A DNA stretch of 64,000 nt from Aquimarina sp. ERC-38 (GCF_026222555.1 NZ_CP098511.1:1345501-1409500); one strand, 5' to 3'; shown: positions 52,935 to 62,359, numbered from the stretch's first letter. The notes: generated by a model from the letters alone, not told the origin. Translations and numbers: made by a program.

Positions 52935-54050
52935 ATGATAATTGGTGTCCCCAAGGAGATCAAAAATAACGAAAATCGTGTCGGTTTGACTCCTGCCGGT
53001 ACTATGGAATTTATTCGTCACGGACATACTGTTTATATTCAACATACTGCTGGTATACAAAGTGGATTTGAAGATCAAGAGTATATTGCTGCCGGAGCAA
53101 AGATATTACCTACTATAGAAGAGGTATATCATATTGCAGAAATGATCATTAAGGTAAAAGAACCAATCGAACCGGAATACGCTTTGATAAAAGAAGATCA
53201 ATTGTTATTTACCTATTTTCATTTTGCTTCTAGCGAAGCTTTAACCCGGGCGATGATTAAAAGTAAAGCGGTTTGTATTTCGTATGAAACCGTTGAAGAT
53301 TCGGATCGAAGCTTGCCATTGTTGACTCCAATGAGTGAAGTAGCAGGAAGAATGTCTATCCAACAGGGAGCAAAATACCTGGAAAAACCTTTAAAGGGTA
53401 GAGGCATTTTATTGGGGGGTGTACCCGGAGTAGCTCCGGCTAAAGTTTTAGTATTAGGAGGAGGTGTGGTAGGTACCCAGGCAGCAAAAATAGCCGCGGG
53501 AATGGGAGCTGATGTGACCATTCTGGATATCAATATGAAACGTTTACGTTTTCTAGACGATACCATGCCAGCTAATGTAAATACCGAATATTCTAATGAG
53601 TACACTATTAGAAAACATATTAAAACTTCGGACTTAATTATTGGTGGCGTCCTGATTCCGGGAGCAAAAGCACCCAAATTAATTACCCGCGATATGCTCA
53701 AAGACATGCGACCCGGAACCGTACTGGTGGATGTCGCTGTAGATCAGGGTGGCTGCATGGAAACAACCAAGCCTACTACCCATGAGAACCCTATATATAT
53801 CATTGACGATGTAGTTCATTATTCGGTGGCGAATATGCCGGGAGCCGTACCCTATACTTCCACATTGGCATTAACTAATGTCACATTGTCGTATGCTTTA
53901 CAACTGGCCAATAAAGGTTGGAAGAAAGCCTGTGCAGAAAATAAAGCCTTGGCCTTAGGGCTGAATATTATAAATGGTAAGATCGTATATCCTGCCATAT
54001 CCGATGCTTTTCAGCTTCCGGTTGAAGAGCTTGAAACTTATACAACGTAA
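52935..54050 (+). CDS. ald: Alanine dehydrogenase
   Basis: A 371-residue enzyme reversibly deaminating L-alanine to pyruvate with NAD. The N-terminus MIIGVPKEIKNNENRVG, the glycine-rich VLGGGVVGTQAAK of the NAD domain and the DVAVDQGGCMETTKPTTH active-site region are intact, length is family-standard. It ends before a strong terminator. The Lrp and saccharopine dehydrogenase genes lie nearby on the other strand and might share regulation. Confidence 0.95.
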   Translation: MIIGVPKEIKNNENRVGLTPAGTMEFIRHGHTVYIQHTAGIQSGFEDQEYIAAGAKILPTIEEVYHIAEMIIKVKEPIEPEYALIKEDQLLFTYFHFASSEALTRAMIKSKAVCISYETVEDSDRSLPLLTPMSEVAGRMSIQQGAKYLEKPLKGRGILLGGVPGVAPAKVLVLGGGVVGTQAAKIAAGMGADVTILDINMKRLRFLDDTMPANVNTEYSNEYTIRKHIKTSDLIIGGVLIPGAKAPKLITRDMLKDMRPGTVLVDVAVDQGGCMETTKPTTHENPIYIIDDVVHYSVANMPGAVPYTSTLALTNVTLSYALQLANKGWKKACAENKALALGLNIINGKIVYPAISDAFQLPVEELETYTT

Positions 54051-54082
54051 ACTCGACGAAGGCTAACTCAAGTTTATTAATT

Positions 54083-54113
54083 CAAAAACCTCGTCTTATT
54101 GGCGAGGTTTTTG
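54083..54113 (+). terminator. Terminator after ald
   Basis: CAAAAACCTCG and CGAGGTTTTTG form a perfect 11-bp stem with a 9-base loop and T-run, 33 bases after the ald stop. It separates ald from the metallopeptidase gene. Confidence 0.85.
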
Positions 54114-54150
54114 TAATTTACTCGGTAAGGAAACAGTAAAGCATTATACT

Positions 54151-54843
54151 ATGATGGGTTATTATATTATTGCGGGAATTATCTTTTTAGTAAGTTCTTA
54201 TGTGAGCAATAGATTAAAAAGCAAGTTTAAAAAATATTCGCAAGTACATCTGCAAAATGGAATGAGTGGAGCAGAAATTGCCACTAAAATGCTTCATGAT
54301 AACGGGATTACCGATGTAAAGGTGATTTCAACTCCAGGGATGCTAACGGATCATTACAATCCTAAAAATAAAACGGTTAATTTAAGTGAAGGAGTGTATA
54401 GCCAGCGCAACGCTGCCGCCGCTGCCGTAGCGGCACATGAATGTGGTCATGCCGTTCAACATGCCACCGCGTACAGTTGGTTAACCCTGAGATCTAAAAT
54501 TGTTCCTGCAGTTGGAATTTCCAGTAAACTGTCTAATATTGTAATTATGGTAGGTCTCGTGCTTTCAGCAACCGGATCCCTATTAGGAAATACTATCTTT
54601 CTAGTAGGTATCTTATTATTTGCTATGACTACGTTATTTACCTTTATTACTTTACCGGTTGAATACGATGCGAGTAACCGGGCTTTAGCCTGGTTAGAAA
54701 ATAAAAATATGGTAACTTCACAAGAACTTGCCGGGGCAAAAGACGCTTTAAAATGGGCCGCCCGAACATATTTGGTGGCTGCTTTAGGTTCTTTGGCAAC
54801 ACTGCTATATTTTATTTCTATATTTATGGGAAGAAGGGATTAA
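54151..54843 (+). CDS. Membrane zinc metallopeptidase (YugP-like)
   Basis: A 230-residue membrane protein with transmembrane helices near 3-20 and around 120-160 and 205-226, and the HECGH zinc motif at 96-100 (AAHECGHAVQHA). The NAAAAAVAAHECGH surround and short length fit the YugP/neutral zinc metallopeptidase family. It ends with its stop overlapping the Lrp stop on the other strand by four bases. Substrate unknown. Confidence 0.92.
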   Translation: MMGYYIIAGIIFLVSSYVSNRLKSKFKKYSQVHLQNGMSGAEIATKMLHDNGITDVKVISTPGMLTDHYNPKNKTVNLSEGVYSQRNAAAAAVAAHECGHAVQHATAYSWLTLRSKIVPAVGISSKLSNIVIMVGLVLSATGSLLGNTIFLVGILLFAMTTLFTFITLPVEYDASNRALAWLENKNMVTSQELAGAKDALKWAARTYLVAALGSLATLLYFISIFMGRRD

Positions 54844-55310
54844 ATATGAAGTTGTCGGTCAATTTGCTGATCTAAAGAAATAAAAGTTTCCGTACGGGAT
54901 ACCCCTTCAATAGGTTGAATGTTCTTATTAAGAACATTCATTAAATGTTCGTTATCCTTACACAATATCTTGATAAAAATAGACCAGTTTCCCGTGGTAT
55001 AATGACATTCGATAACTTCAGGAATTTCTTTTAGTTGTTTTACCGCTTTCGGATTGCTGACTGCTTTATCTAAGAATACTCCGATAAAAGCCATGGTTTT
55101 ATACCCCAGTATTTTAGGGTCAATGATAAATTTAGATCCTACAATAAGCCCGGAAGCTTCCAATTTACGTAAACGCTGGTGAATAGCTGCACCGGAGATA
55201 CCCACCTTTCTAGCGATCTCCAGGATAGGCCTACGGGCATCTTCCATTAAGTTGCGTAATAGTTCCTTATCTATACCGTCAATTTTAACGTATGTATCTT
55301 CTTTTTTCAA
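54840..55310 (-). CDS. Lrp/AsnC-family transcriptional regulator
   Basis: A 156-residue regulator: N-terminal winged helix-turn-helix (DKELLRNLMEDARRP to GISGAAIHQRLRKLEASGLI) and a C-terminal RAM ligand-binding domain. Such proteins sense amino acids. It is 11 bases after the saccharopine dehydrogenase gene on the same strand and may regulate that gene and ald; this is inference from position. Confidence 0.92.
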   Translation of the reverse strand: MKKEDTYVKIDGIDKELLRNLMEDARRPILEIARKVGISGAAIHQRLRKLEASGLIVGSKFIIDPKILGYKTMAFIGVFLDKAVSNPKAVKQLKEIPEVIECHYTTGNWSIFIKILCKDNEHLMNVLNKNIQPIEGVSRTETFISLDQQIDRQLHI

Positions 55311-55321
55311 TATGTTTTCGG

Positions 55322-56692
55322 TTATCCTTGAACTCCGTTAGGATTATAGCCTAAATATAACGATTCCTTTTCGTTGAAAACAATATCGTGTTTTTTTAAT
55401 TCGTTTAACACCGATTCGTAGATCTCTTTATTAATAGGTATATGAACCCCGCTTAATTGCAGTTTGTTTTTAAGTATCTGTAACGCAGCAATACCTACCG
55501 GAAGCCCAACAGTTTTTGCCATGGCAGTTTCCGTAGCATTTTTACCTACACATACCATCGTAGCATCTTTTTGTTTCTTTTGTCCGTTCAATTCATAACC
55601 AAACTTATGGTACATCACAATCATATCCTTTTCGTGATCCTGGAGTGTCCAGGTATCTTCCAGTATTTTTTGTAAAGCCTGTGCCGGAGTTGCGTTTTTT
55701 ATTCCAATTTTCTTTGTAGCACTAAATATGTCAAGTTCAAGCAACTTATCCCAGATATTATCATCCTGGTCAATCTTTAAATAGTGCCGTAGTTTAAGTT
55801 CGACGGAATCCGTAGGAGAATAGGCTAAAAACAGGTTGACAAAATCCCGGTAACTCATATCTTCAGAATGATGTAGTTGATAATTATCAGCGGTCATACC
55901 TAATTGAACAAAAATATTCCAGGCTTTAGAAAACCCAATTCTTCGCATGGTACCACGATATAAAGTAAGTATGTTGTCCAAACCATATTTTTCACGATAG
56001 TGCAAAGAATTCCGGTTTGCATACGCTTCAAATTTACCGTAGCCTTCAATATGTAAAAATTCAGTCCTCCTGAATAATTTGTGATATGGAATGTATTTAT
56101 AAGTGCCTTCCTGGATAAATTCGGCAGCACCACCTTGTCCGGCTAGTACGACATTTCGGGGATTCCAGGTAAATTTGTAGTTCCATAAATTGGTATCGTT
56201 TTCAGGGGCAATTAAGCCTCCGGTAAAAGATTCAAATAATAACATCTTTCCGCCTTGTTCCCTTATCTGATCAATGATTTGCATAGCACTCATATGATCA
56301 ATCCCCGGGTCTACTCCCATTTCGTTTAAGAAGAGCAAGTTGTTCTTTACAGCGTCTTTATGTAACGCCTGCATTTCCGGACTTACGTAAGAAGCTGTAA
56401 TTAAGTGTTTTTTTAAGTTTAAACAATCTTTAGCAATGATGATATGGAAGCGAGCCGGCAACATGGAGATGACAATAGTTGCTTTTGTTATTAAAGCCCT
56501 GCGTTGAATTTCATTAAAAATATCCAGGGAGGTTATCTGACATCTTTCTAAAGAACCTGCGATTTTTTGAACAGGAGCTACGTCTTTATCCGCTATCTGA
56601 ATTTGAAAATCCATAGCAAAGGACTGTTTGTGTAAATAAGAAATAAGAACCGATGTGGATTTACCGGCACCAATGATTAAAATTGTTTTCAT
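55322..56692 (-). CDS. Saccharopine dehydrogenase family protein
   Basis: A 456-residue NAD(P)-dependent enzyme of the saccharopine dehydrogenase family: Rossmann start TILIIGAGKSTSVLISYLHK, then the NEMGVDPGIDHMSAMQIID block, which is the signature of the saccharopine reductase/carboxynorspermidine dehydrogenase type. Substrate not assigned; lysine catabolism or polyamine synthesis are both possible. It lies upstream of the Lrp gene on the minus strand. Confidence 0.88.
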   Translation of the reverse strand: MKTILIIGAGKSTSVLISYLHKQSFAMDFQIQIADKDVAPVQKIAGSLERCQITSLDIFNEIQRRALITKATIVISMLPARFHIIIAKDCLNLKKHLITASYVSPEMQALHKDAVKNNLLFLNEMGVDPGIDHMSAMQIIDQIREQGGKMLLFESFTGGLIAPENDTNLWNYKFTWNPRNVVLAGQGGAAEFIQEGTYKYIPYHKLFRRTEFLHIEGYGKFEAYANRNSLHYREKYGLDNILTLYRGTMRRIGFSKAWNIFVQLGMTADNYQLHHSEDMSYRDFVNLFLAYSPTDSVELKLRHYLKIDQDDNIWDKLLELDIFSATKKIGIKNATPAQALQKILEDTWTLQDHEKDMIVMYHKFGYELNGQKKQKDATMVCVGKNATETAMAKTVGLPVGIAALQILKNKLQLSGVHIPINKEIYESVLNELKKHDIVFNEKESLYLGYNPNGVQG

Positions 56693-56768
56693 AGAGAGGG
56701 CACAATCGTTTTGTTACGAATATAAAACGAACTAACTTAGTTGTTTCTTAAAAGTGCCATAATCTTTT

Positions 56769-57206
56769 ATGACTAGTACAGAAACAAATAGAAACTTAAA
56801 AATTGAATTCTACTTATTGATAAATGGGGTTACTTTTACCTTATTATCAGTTTTGTTAGGAGCTTTTGCTGCACATGGTCTGGAAAAACTAGTGGATGCA
56901 AGAGCAATCGCTTCTTTTAATACGGGGGTTCGTTATCAAATGTATCATGGCCTTGCATTGATATTATTAGCTAATATTCCGCAGATAGCAAGCACTACTA
57001 AAAAAAGAGTAGGTATGTTTTTTTGGATTGGGACTATTTTGTTTTCCGTATCCATTTACTTATTAAGTATTGACGAATTACTTTCTTTTTCATTTAAAAA
57101 AATAGCCTGGATCACCCCTGTTGGAGGGTTATTGCTCATTATTGGATGGGCGTATCTTTTACTAATACTGATTAAAAACCTAAAAAGAAATGATAAAACG
57201 TCTTAA
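56769..57206 (+). CDS. DUF423 membrane protein
   Basis: A 145-residue protein with four transmembrane helices and the family motif LGAFAAHGLE (about 26-35), then NTGVRYQMYHGLALIL and the WITPVGGLLLIIGW end. DUF423/YgdD-type membrane proteins have no defined function. It is convergent with the HemD-like gene, with 18 bases between stops. Confidence 0.9.
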   Translation: MTSTETNRNLKIEFYLLINGVTFTLLSVLLGAFAAHGLEKLVDARAIASFNTGVRYQMYHGLALILLANIPQIASTTKKRVGMFFWIGTILFSVSIYLLSIDELLSFSFKKIAWITPVGGLLLIIGWAYLLLILIKNLKRNDKTS

Positions 57207-57224
57207 CGTTCATTGTAAAACGTC

Positions 57225-57971
57225 TTATTTCTTGTTAACTTCCTGGATATACTTATGAAGCGCCATGGTCATGGAAGGGGTTTTAGGCGTAGGTGCCTGG
57301 ATATTAACTACCAGTCCCTTTTCTTCGGCTGCCTTAATCGTTGAATTTCCAAAAACTGCAATTTTAGTATCATTCTGCTTAAAATCCGGAAAATTTTCGA
57401 ATAAAGATTGTATTCCTGAAGGACTAAAAAACACTAAGATATCGTAAAAAACATCCCGTAAATCGGATAAATCACTAACTACCGTATTGTAAAAAATAGC
57501 TTGCTTCCAGGTGACCCCTAATCCGTCTAAAGTTTCAGGAACTTCCGGTTTTAGCTTATCTGAAGAAGGAAGTAAAAACTTCTCATTCTTGTACTTCTTA
57601 ATATAAGGGGATAATTCCTGAAAAGTTCGCTTGCCCACATATATTTTACGCTTACGGTAAACCACATATTTCTGAAGGTAATAAGCTACGGCTTCACTTT
57701 GACAAAAATACTTTAATGAGTCCGGAACTTTAAAACGCATTTCTTCAGCAATTCTAAAGAAATGATCTACAGAATTGCGACTGGTCAATATAATAGCCGA
57801 ATATTGAGAAAGATCAACTTTTTGTTGTCTTACTTCTTTAGCTTCTAATCCTTCTACATGTATAAAAGGAACAAAGTCTATTTTAACCTTTTCCTTTTGC
57901 TCTAGCTCAAAATAAGGTGAATTTTCTACTTTTGGTTCCGGCTGGGAAACCAAGATCGTTTTCACTTTCAT
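57225..57971 (-). CDS. Second HemD-like (uroporphyrinogen-III synthase family) protein
   Basis: A 248-residue protein of the HemD superfamily with the two-domain pattern: VDLSQYSAIILTSRNSVDHF in the first domain and DILVFFSPSGIQSLFENFPD in the second, plus AVFGNSTIKAAEEKG. It differs clearly from the operon hemD and is located next to DUF4271, the usual arrangement of a paralogue in Bacteroidota. Whether it makes uroporphyrinogen III is unclear; it may be an alternative or diverged function. It could substitute for hemD if that gene is impaired. Confidence 0.85.
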   Translation of the reverse strand: MKVKTILVSQPEPKVENSPYFELEQKEKVKIDFVPFIHVEGLEAKEVRQQKVDLSQYSAIILTSRNSVDHFFRIAEEMRFKVPDSLKYFCQSEAVAYYLQKYVVYRKRKIYVGKRTFQELSPYIKKYKNEKFLLPSSDKLKPEVPETLDGLGVTWKQAIFYNTVVSDLSDLRDVFYDILVFFSPSGIQSLFENFPDFKQNDTKIAVFGNSTIKAAEEKGLVVNIQAPTPKTPSMTMALHKYIQEVNKK

Positions 57972-58001
57972 AAATAATACGTTTTGTAATCGAACCTATA
58001 C

Positions 58002-58655
58002 CTACACAAAAAGCTTATATAAAATAAAATAGGGTGCAATTTCAAGAGTGCAAAGATACAAAATAAAATAGAACAGATTCTTCAATATATATTTTTCATT
58101 TCTTTTATAGATAATACCTAACAGGATTAAATGGATTAATAAAAATAAACCTAGAATCACCTGTATTTGTATAACCGAAGGATAATAGAGGTAAGAAAAA
58201 ATGACGGTAACCGGAAGAAAAAGTACACTTACTAAATTGCGGTATGCTGTTTTTTGAATAAGATACGAGTCAATAATTGTTTCTATAGAAAATAAAGTAG
58301 CAATAATTTTTTCTATAAGTAATTTCCCTACGAGTACTAATAAACAAAGTAAACTGATCTTAATAAAATTAAAGGTATTTTCAGAGATACGTTCCTGATA
58401 ACTCACCTGTATGTATATGTGAATAAATAAAGAGAGGGATAGGATTTGAACCAGAAGTAATAAGCTACTAAAAATACTGGCTATTTTATTATCCTTCTGA
58501 TGTACGGTAAAAAACTTATTAGAAGTGACCAGCAAACTAAAGTCACGAAATACATACGGGTAAAATAACTTTAAACTTGCTAAGAGTATAAAGGTGAATA
58601 AGATGACCAGTGTAAGCCAGTTGTTAGATGTAACCGTTCTGTAAATTGCTTCCAT
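58002..58655 (-). CDS. DUF4271 membrane protein
   Basis: A 217-residue integral membrane protein with about six hydrophobic helices (for example LTLVILFTFILLASLKLFYPYVF near the start) and a Lys/Arg-poor hydrophobic end. DUF4271 is a Bacteroidota family without known function. The ATG 58655 is chosen over a TTG at 58673, which falls inside an exact -7 promoter box and so is upstream of transcription. It is followed by the HemD-like gene after 30 bases. Confidence 0.85.
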   Translation of the reverse strand: MEAIYRTVTSNNWLTLVILFTFILLASLKLFYPYVFRDFSLLVTSNKFFTVHQKDNKIASIFSSLLLLVQILSLSLFIHIYIQVSYQERISENTFNFIKISLLCLLVLVGKLLIEKIIATLFSIETIIDSYLIQKTAYRNLVSVLFLPVTVIFSYLYYPSVIQIQVILGLFLLIHLILLGIIYKRNEKYILKNLFYFILYLCTLEIAPYFILYKLFV

Positions 58656-58670
58656 ACTTAAATACTTCTT

Positions 58671-58701
58671 CAAAAATATCTTCTTTCTTTTTATTGTGCA
58701 A
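58671..58701 (-). promoter_or_regulatory. Promoter of the DUF4271/HemD-like unit
   Basis: On the minus strand TTG (58701-58699), exactly 20 bases, then TATTTTTG (58678-58671): a full match to TTG-N17-23-TAnnTTTG. It overlaps a TTG that might be taken as the DUF4271 start. The leader to ATG 58655 would be only about 10 bases. Confidence 0.75.
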
Positions 58702-58765
58702 CATTGACCCCTTACTAGCTGTCATTGTCAAAACAAACAGGTGAAAGAAAAGAAATTTATTTATT

Positions 58766-58773
58766 TATATTTG
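58766..58773 (+). promoter_or_regulatory. -7 box of the glycosyltransferase-pyrC unit
   Basis: TATATTTG matches TAnnTTTG, 16 bases before the ATG at 58790. No TTG at the right spacing. Confidence 0.5.
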
Positions 58774-58789
58774 CCCGAAAATCATCTAT

Positions 58790-59521
58790 ATGGCAGATGC
58801 TTTAGTAGTCATACCGACTTATAATGAATCTGATAACATTGAACGTATTGTCAAAAATGTATTTTCGCTACAACGTGAATTTGATATACTGGTGGTAGAT
58901 GACAACTCTCCTGATCAAACCGCTCGATTGGTTAAAAAATTACAAAAAGAATATGAAGGTCGGTTGCATTTAATAAGACGAGAAGGAAAACTAGGTTTAG
59001 GAACCGCTTATATTGCAGGTTTTAAATGGGGGTTACAGCGAGACTATGCGTATATTTTTGAAATGGACGCTGATTTTTCTCATAACCCAAATGACTTAAT
59101 ACGATTGTATAACAGTTGTGCAAAAAGTGATGCGGATGTAACCATAGGATCACGTTATGTAACTGGAGTCAATGTGGTAAACTGGCCTATGAGCAGGGTT
59201 TTGCTTTCCTGGCTAGCTTCCAAATATGTGCGGTGGATCACAGGCATGGATATATACGATACTACTGCCGGATTTATTTGTTACAAAAGAGAAGTGTTGG
59301 AAAAAATAAATTTGGATAAAATTAAATTTGTGGGATATGCTTTTCAAATCGAAATGAAATTTAAAGCACACCTGTTAAAATTTAAGATAAGAGAAATTCC
59401 GGTTATCTTTACCGATCGGACAAAAGGTACCTCAAAAATGAGTAAGGGAATAATTTCCGAAGCAATATTTGGAGTTTTAAAAATGAAGTTTAATAGTCTT
59501 TTTACACGATACGAAGTATGA
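58790..59521 (+). CDS. Polyprenol monophosphomannose synthase-like glycosyltransferase (GT2)
   Basis: A 243-residue GT2 enzyme with VVIPTYNESDNIERIV near the start, the DDNSPDQT donor motif (about 37-44), the DADFSHNP metal site and the GSRYVTG block. It belongs to the dolichyl/polyprenyl-phosphate mannose synthase type, making a lipid-linked sugar donor for envelope glycosylation. It ends with its stop overlapping the start of pyrC by ATGA, so both are translationally coupled. Confidence 0.92.
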   Translation: MADALVVIPTYNESDNIERIVKNVFSLQREFDILVVDDNSPDQTARLVKKLQKEYEGRLHLIRREGKLGLGTAYIAGFKWGLQRDYAYIFEMDADFSHNPNDLIRLYNSCAKSDADVTIGSRYVTGVNVVNWPMSRVLLSWLASKYVRWITGMDIYDTTAGFICYKREVLEKINLDKIKFVGYAFQIEMKFKAHLLKFKIREIPVIFTDRTKGTSKMSKGIISEAIFGVLKMKFNSLFTRYEV

Positions 59522-60864
59522 TCAGGAATACAATACTTATTAAAAATGCACAGGTGGTGAATGAAGGGACTATCCAAAACCGGGATGTGTATGTTGAAAA
59601 TGGGATTTTTAAGGAAATAGCGCCTCAAATCAGTGCAAAAAGCGCGGATCTGGAAATATATGACGCCGAAGGAAAATATCTGCTTCCGGGAGTTATTGAC
59701 GACCAGGTTCATTTCAGAGAGCCCGGACTAACTCATAAAGCTACCATTGCTACCGAATCCAGAGCTGCCCTTGCTGGGGGGATCACTTCTTTTATTGAAA
59801 TGCCTAATACCTCACCACAAACCACAACGGTAGAAAAATTAGAAGAAAAATTTGCGATTGCCGCCCGGGATAGTTTTGCTAATTATTCTTTTATGTTTGG
59901 TGGCACTAATGATAACCTGGACGAAATTTTAAAAGTAGATCATAAAAAAGTGGCAGCCTTAAAATTATTTTTAGGGAGTTCTACCGGGAACATGTTAGTC
60001 GATGACCCGGATGTTTTAGAAAAAATCTTTTCTTCTACGGATTTATTAATAGCCGTACACTGTGAAGATGAAGCTACGATCAGAAAGAATCTGGCAGAAC
60101 ATAAAGAAAAATTCGGAGATGATATTCCTATTGAATTGCACCCGGTAATCCGAAGTGAAGAAGCTTGCTACCTTTCTTCTTCTCAGGCGGTAGCCTTAGC
60201 AAAAAAAACCGGGGCTCGATTACATGTTTTTCATTTATCTACGGCTAAAGAATTAGAACTATTTAGAAACGATATTCCACTGAAAGAGAAAAAACTTACC
60301 GCTGAAGTTTGTATCCATCATCTTTGGTTCTCTGATCAGGATTATAAAGAAAAAGAAACTTTAATCAAGTGGAATCCGGCGGTCAAAACAGCAAAAGATC
60401 GAGAAGCTTTATTTAAGGCCTTACTGGAAGATAAACTGGATGTAATTGCTACAGACCACGCCCCACATACCTTAAGTGAAAAAGAAAATGTATATACTAA
60501 GGCCCCATCCGGAGGTCCTCTAGTGCAACATGCCTTGCCTGCTATGTTAGAATTTTATCATCAGGGTAAAATATCTTTGGAAAAAATCGTTGAAAAAATG
60601 TGTCATAACCCTGCTATTCTTTTTCAAATTGAAAAACGCGGGTATATTAAAGAAGGATACAAAGCAGATGCTGTTTTAGTAGACTTAAATGCTCCCTGGA
60701 CGGTAACCAAAGAGAATATTGCATACAAATGCGGATGGTCACCATTTGAAGGAAATACTTTTACCTCACGGATTACCCATACATTTTTGAATGGGGCTTT
60801 AGTCTATAAAAACTTTAAGTTTTATGAAGTAAAGAACGCAGAACGCTTAACTTTTAATCGATGA
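59518..60864 (+). CDS. pyrC: Dihydroorotase (allantoinase/dihydroorotase family)
   Basis: A 448-residue amidohydrolase of de novo pyrimidine synthesis. Metal motif DDQVHFREPGLTHKAT replaces the typical DxHxH by DxQVH, so one histidine ligand is Gln; the later HCEDEAT, HLSTAKE and ATDHAPHTL motifs are present. Bacteroidota class I dihydroorotases often carry this variant, but it could be another amidohydrolase. It overlaps its neighbours by ATGA at both ends, giving three coupled genes. Confidence 0.88.
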   Translation: MIRNTILIKNAQVVNEGTIQNRDVYVENGIFKEIAPQISAKSADLEIYDAEGKYLLPGVIDDQVHFREPGLTHKATIATESRAALAGGITSFIEMPNTSPQTTTVEKLEEKFAIAARDSFANYSFMFGGTNDNLDEILKVDHKKVAALKLFLGSSTGNMLVDDPDVLEKIFSSTDLLIAVHCEDEATIRKNLAEHKEKFGDDIPIELHPVIRSEEACYLSSSQAVALAKKTGARLHVFHLSTAKELELFRNDIPLKEKKLTAEVCIHHLWFSDQDYKEKETLIKWNPAVKTAKDREALFKALLEDKLDVIATDHAPHTLSEKENVYTKAPSGGPLVQHALPAMLEFYHQGKISLEKIVEKMCHNPAILFQIEKRGYIKEGYKADAVLVDLNAPWTVTKENIAYKCGWSPFEGNTFTSRITHTFLNGALVYKNFKFYEVKNAERLTFNR

Positions 60865-61298
60865 AATACCTAATCTGGTTCTCACTATTTTTTATTGTGT
60901 TTAGTTCTTGCCAAAGCCTGGAGCAACCTGATAAACCCGAAGTAATAATTGATGAAGATCAAATGGTTACTATTCTTTATGAAATTGCAAAAGTGAAAGC
61001 AGCTAAAAGTTCCTTTAAAAAGAAATTGGAAGATAGTAAGTTCAATCCGGAGGCTTATATTTTAGAAAAATATAAAATTGATAGCTTGACTTTTTCAAAA
61101 AATAATGCCTGGTATGCCAGTGACTTTAAACGTTATGAAGAACTTTTTAAAAGGGTAAAAGATACTATTGATAAATACAAAGTAGCCGTAGAACTTGTAA
61201 AGAAAAAGGAAGATTCTATCCAAAAAATACAAGATTCTATTTTAAAAGTCGAAAAAAAGATAAAAGATAGTATTGCTAAAATACCTGTAGTAAAATAA
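60861..61298 (+). CDS. DUF4296 lipoprotein
   Basis: A 145-residue protein with a signal sequence ending in a lipobox (FSSC, Cys18), then the DUF4296 core DQMVTILYEIAKVKAAKSSF and FNPEAYILEKYKIDSLTFSK. The C-terminus is a Lys/Asp-rich coiled coil with the pattern DSIQKIQDSILK. The family is restricted to Bacteroidota and usually follows dihydroorotase, as here; its function is unknown. Confidence 0.88.
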   Translation: MKYLIWFSLFFIVFSSCQSLEQPDKPEVIIDEDQMVTILYEIAKVKAAKSSFKKKLEDSKFNPEAYILEKYKIDSLTFSKNNAWYASDFKRYEELFKRVKDTIDKYKVAVELVKKKEDSIQKIQDSILKVEKKIKDSIAKIPVVK

Positions 61299-61319
61299 GA
61301 AGTTGTCTATAAATCACTA

Positions 61320-62288
61320 CTAATACCCTAGTTTCTCCCGTATTCTGTTTAAAACCGTATCCGCTACTTTTTTAGCCTTTTCTACGCCGATAGCTAAAGC
61401 CTTTTCAATTTCATCCGGATTGTCTATTAAATGGGTAAACTGTTCCCGTTGCATTTTATATTTTTCCAGAATGACTTCAAATAAAGCTTGCTTTGCATGT
61501 CCGTAACCATATCCTCCTTCCAGGTACGCTTTTCGCATGTCTGCTACCTGATCTTCTTCTGCCAGGATACGATATAACGCAAAAACCGTACAGGTGTCCG
61601 GGTTTTTAGGTTCTTCCAGTGGTGTGCTATCCGTAGCTATGGACATAATTTGCTTACGTAATTTTTTATCTGGTAGGAATATGTTAATAATATTATTTTT
61701 AGACTTACTCATTTTACTACCGTCTGTTCCAGGGATATACATGGTTTCTTCCTGAAATTGTGCTTTGGGTAATACAAAAACTTCACCTACCTGATTATGA
61801 ATTCTCGAAGCTACATCCCGGGTCATTTCAATATGTTGTTCTTGATCTTTACCTACCGGTACGATCTCTGCATCGTATAATAAAATATCTGCTGCCATTA
61901 ACATAGGATAGGTAAACAAGCCGGAATTTACATCTTCTAACCGATCCGATTTATCTTTAAAAGAATGAGCAAGGGTGAGACGTTGGTAGGGATAGAAACA
62001 ATTTAAATACCAGGATAATTCCGTGACCTGTGGGATATCGCTTTGACGATAAAAAACAGTTTTTGATACATCAAGACCAAAGGATAACCAGGCAGCTGCC
62101 GTAGCATATGTATTTTCACGTAGTATCTGAGCGTCTTTAATTTGTGTCAAAGAATGTAAATCAGCAATAAATAAAAAAGAATCGTTTTCCGGCTGATTAG
62201 CCATTTGAATTGCAGGAATAATGGCTCCCAATAAGTTCCCTAGGTGTGGAGTTCCGGTACTTTGAACTCCGGTCAAAATTCTTGACAT
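61320..62288 (-). CDS. trpS: Tryptophanyl-tRNA synthetase
   Basis: A 322-residue class I aminoacyl-tRNA synthetase. The HIGH-equivalent is TPHLGNLLGA, close to the N-terminus, and the KMSKS loop is SKMSKSKNN. Sequence length and DADILLYDAEIVP-like metal/tryptophan pocket are standard. ATG 62288 (MSRILTGVQSTG) is preferred over 62309, which would add seven residues. The acyltransferase is divergent, with 71 bases between starts. Confidence 0.95.
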   Translation of the reverse strand: MSRILTGVQSTGTPHLGNLLGAIIPAIQMANQPENDSFLFIADLHSLTQIKDAQILRENTYATAAAWLSFGLDVSKTVFYRQSDIPQVTELSWYLNCFYPYQRLTLAHSFKDKSDRLEDVNSGLFTYPMLMAADILLYDAEIVPVGKDQEQHIEMTRDVASRIHNQVGEVFVLPKAQFQEETMYIPGTDGSKMSKSKNNIINIFLPDKKLRKQIMSIATDSTPLEEPKNPDTCTVFALYRILAEEDQVADMRKAYLEGGYGYGHAKQALFEVILEKYKMQREQFTHLIDNPDEIEKALAIGVEKAKKVADTVLNRIREKLGY

Positions 62289-62359
62289 ATTTTGTATTAA
62301 TTTCGGCAAAGTTACTTTTTTTAGTCAACCGCTCCCGTCATTTCTTTATTTTTATATCA

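Noticed and set aside
58436-58460. Sequence resembling a tRNA T-arm (GGATTTGAACC)
   Set aside because: It lies within the coding DUF4271 gene and no acceptor stem or anticodon arm can be folded around it.
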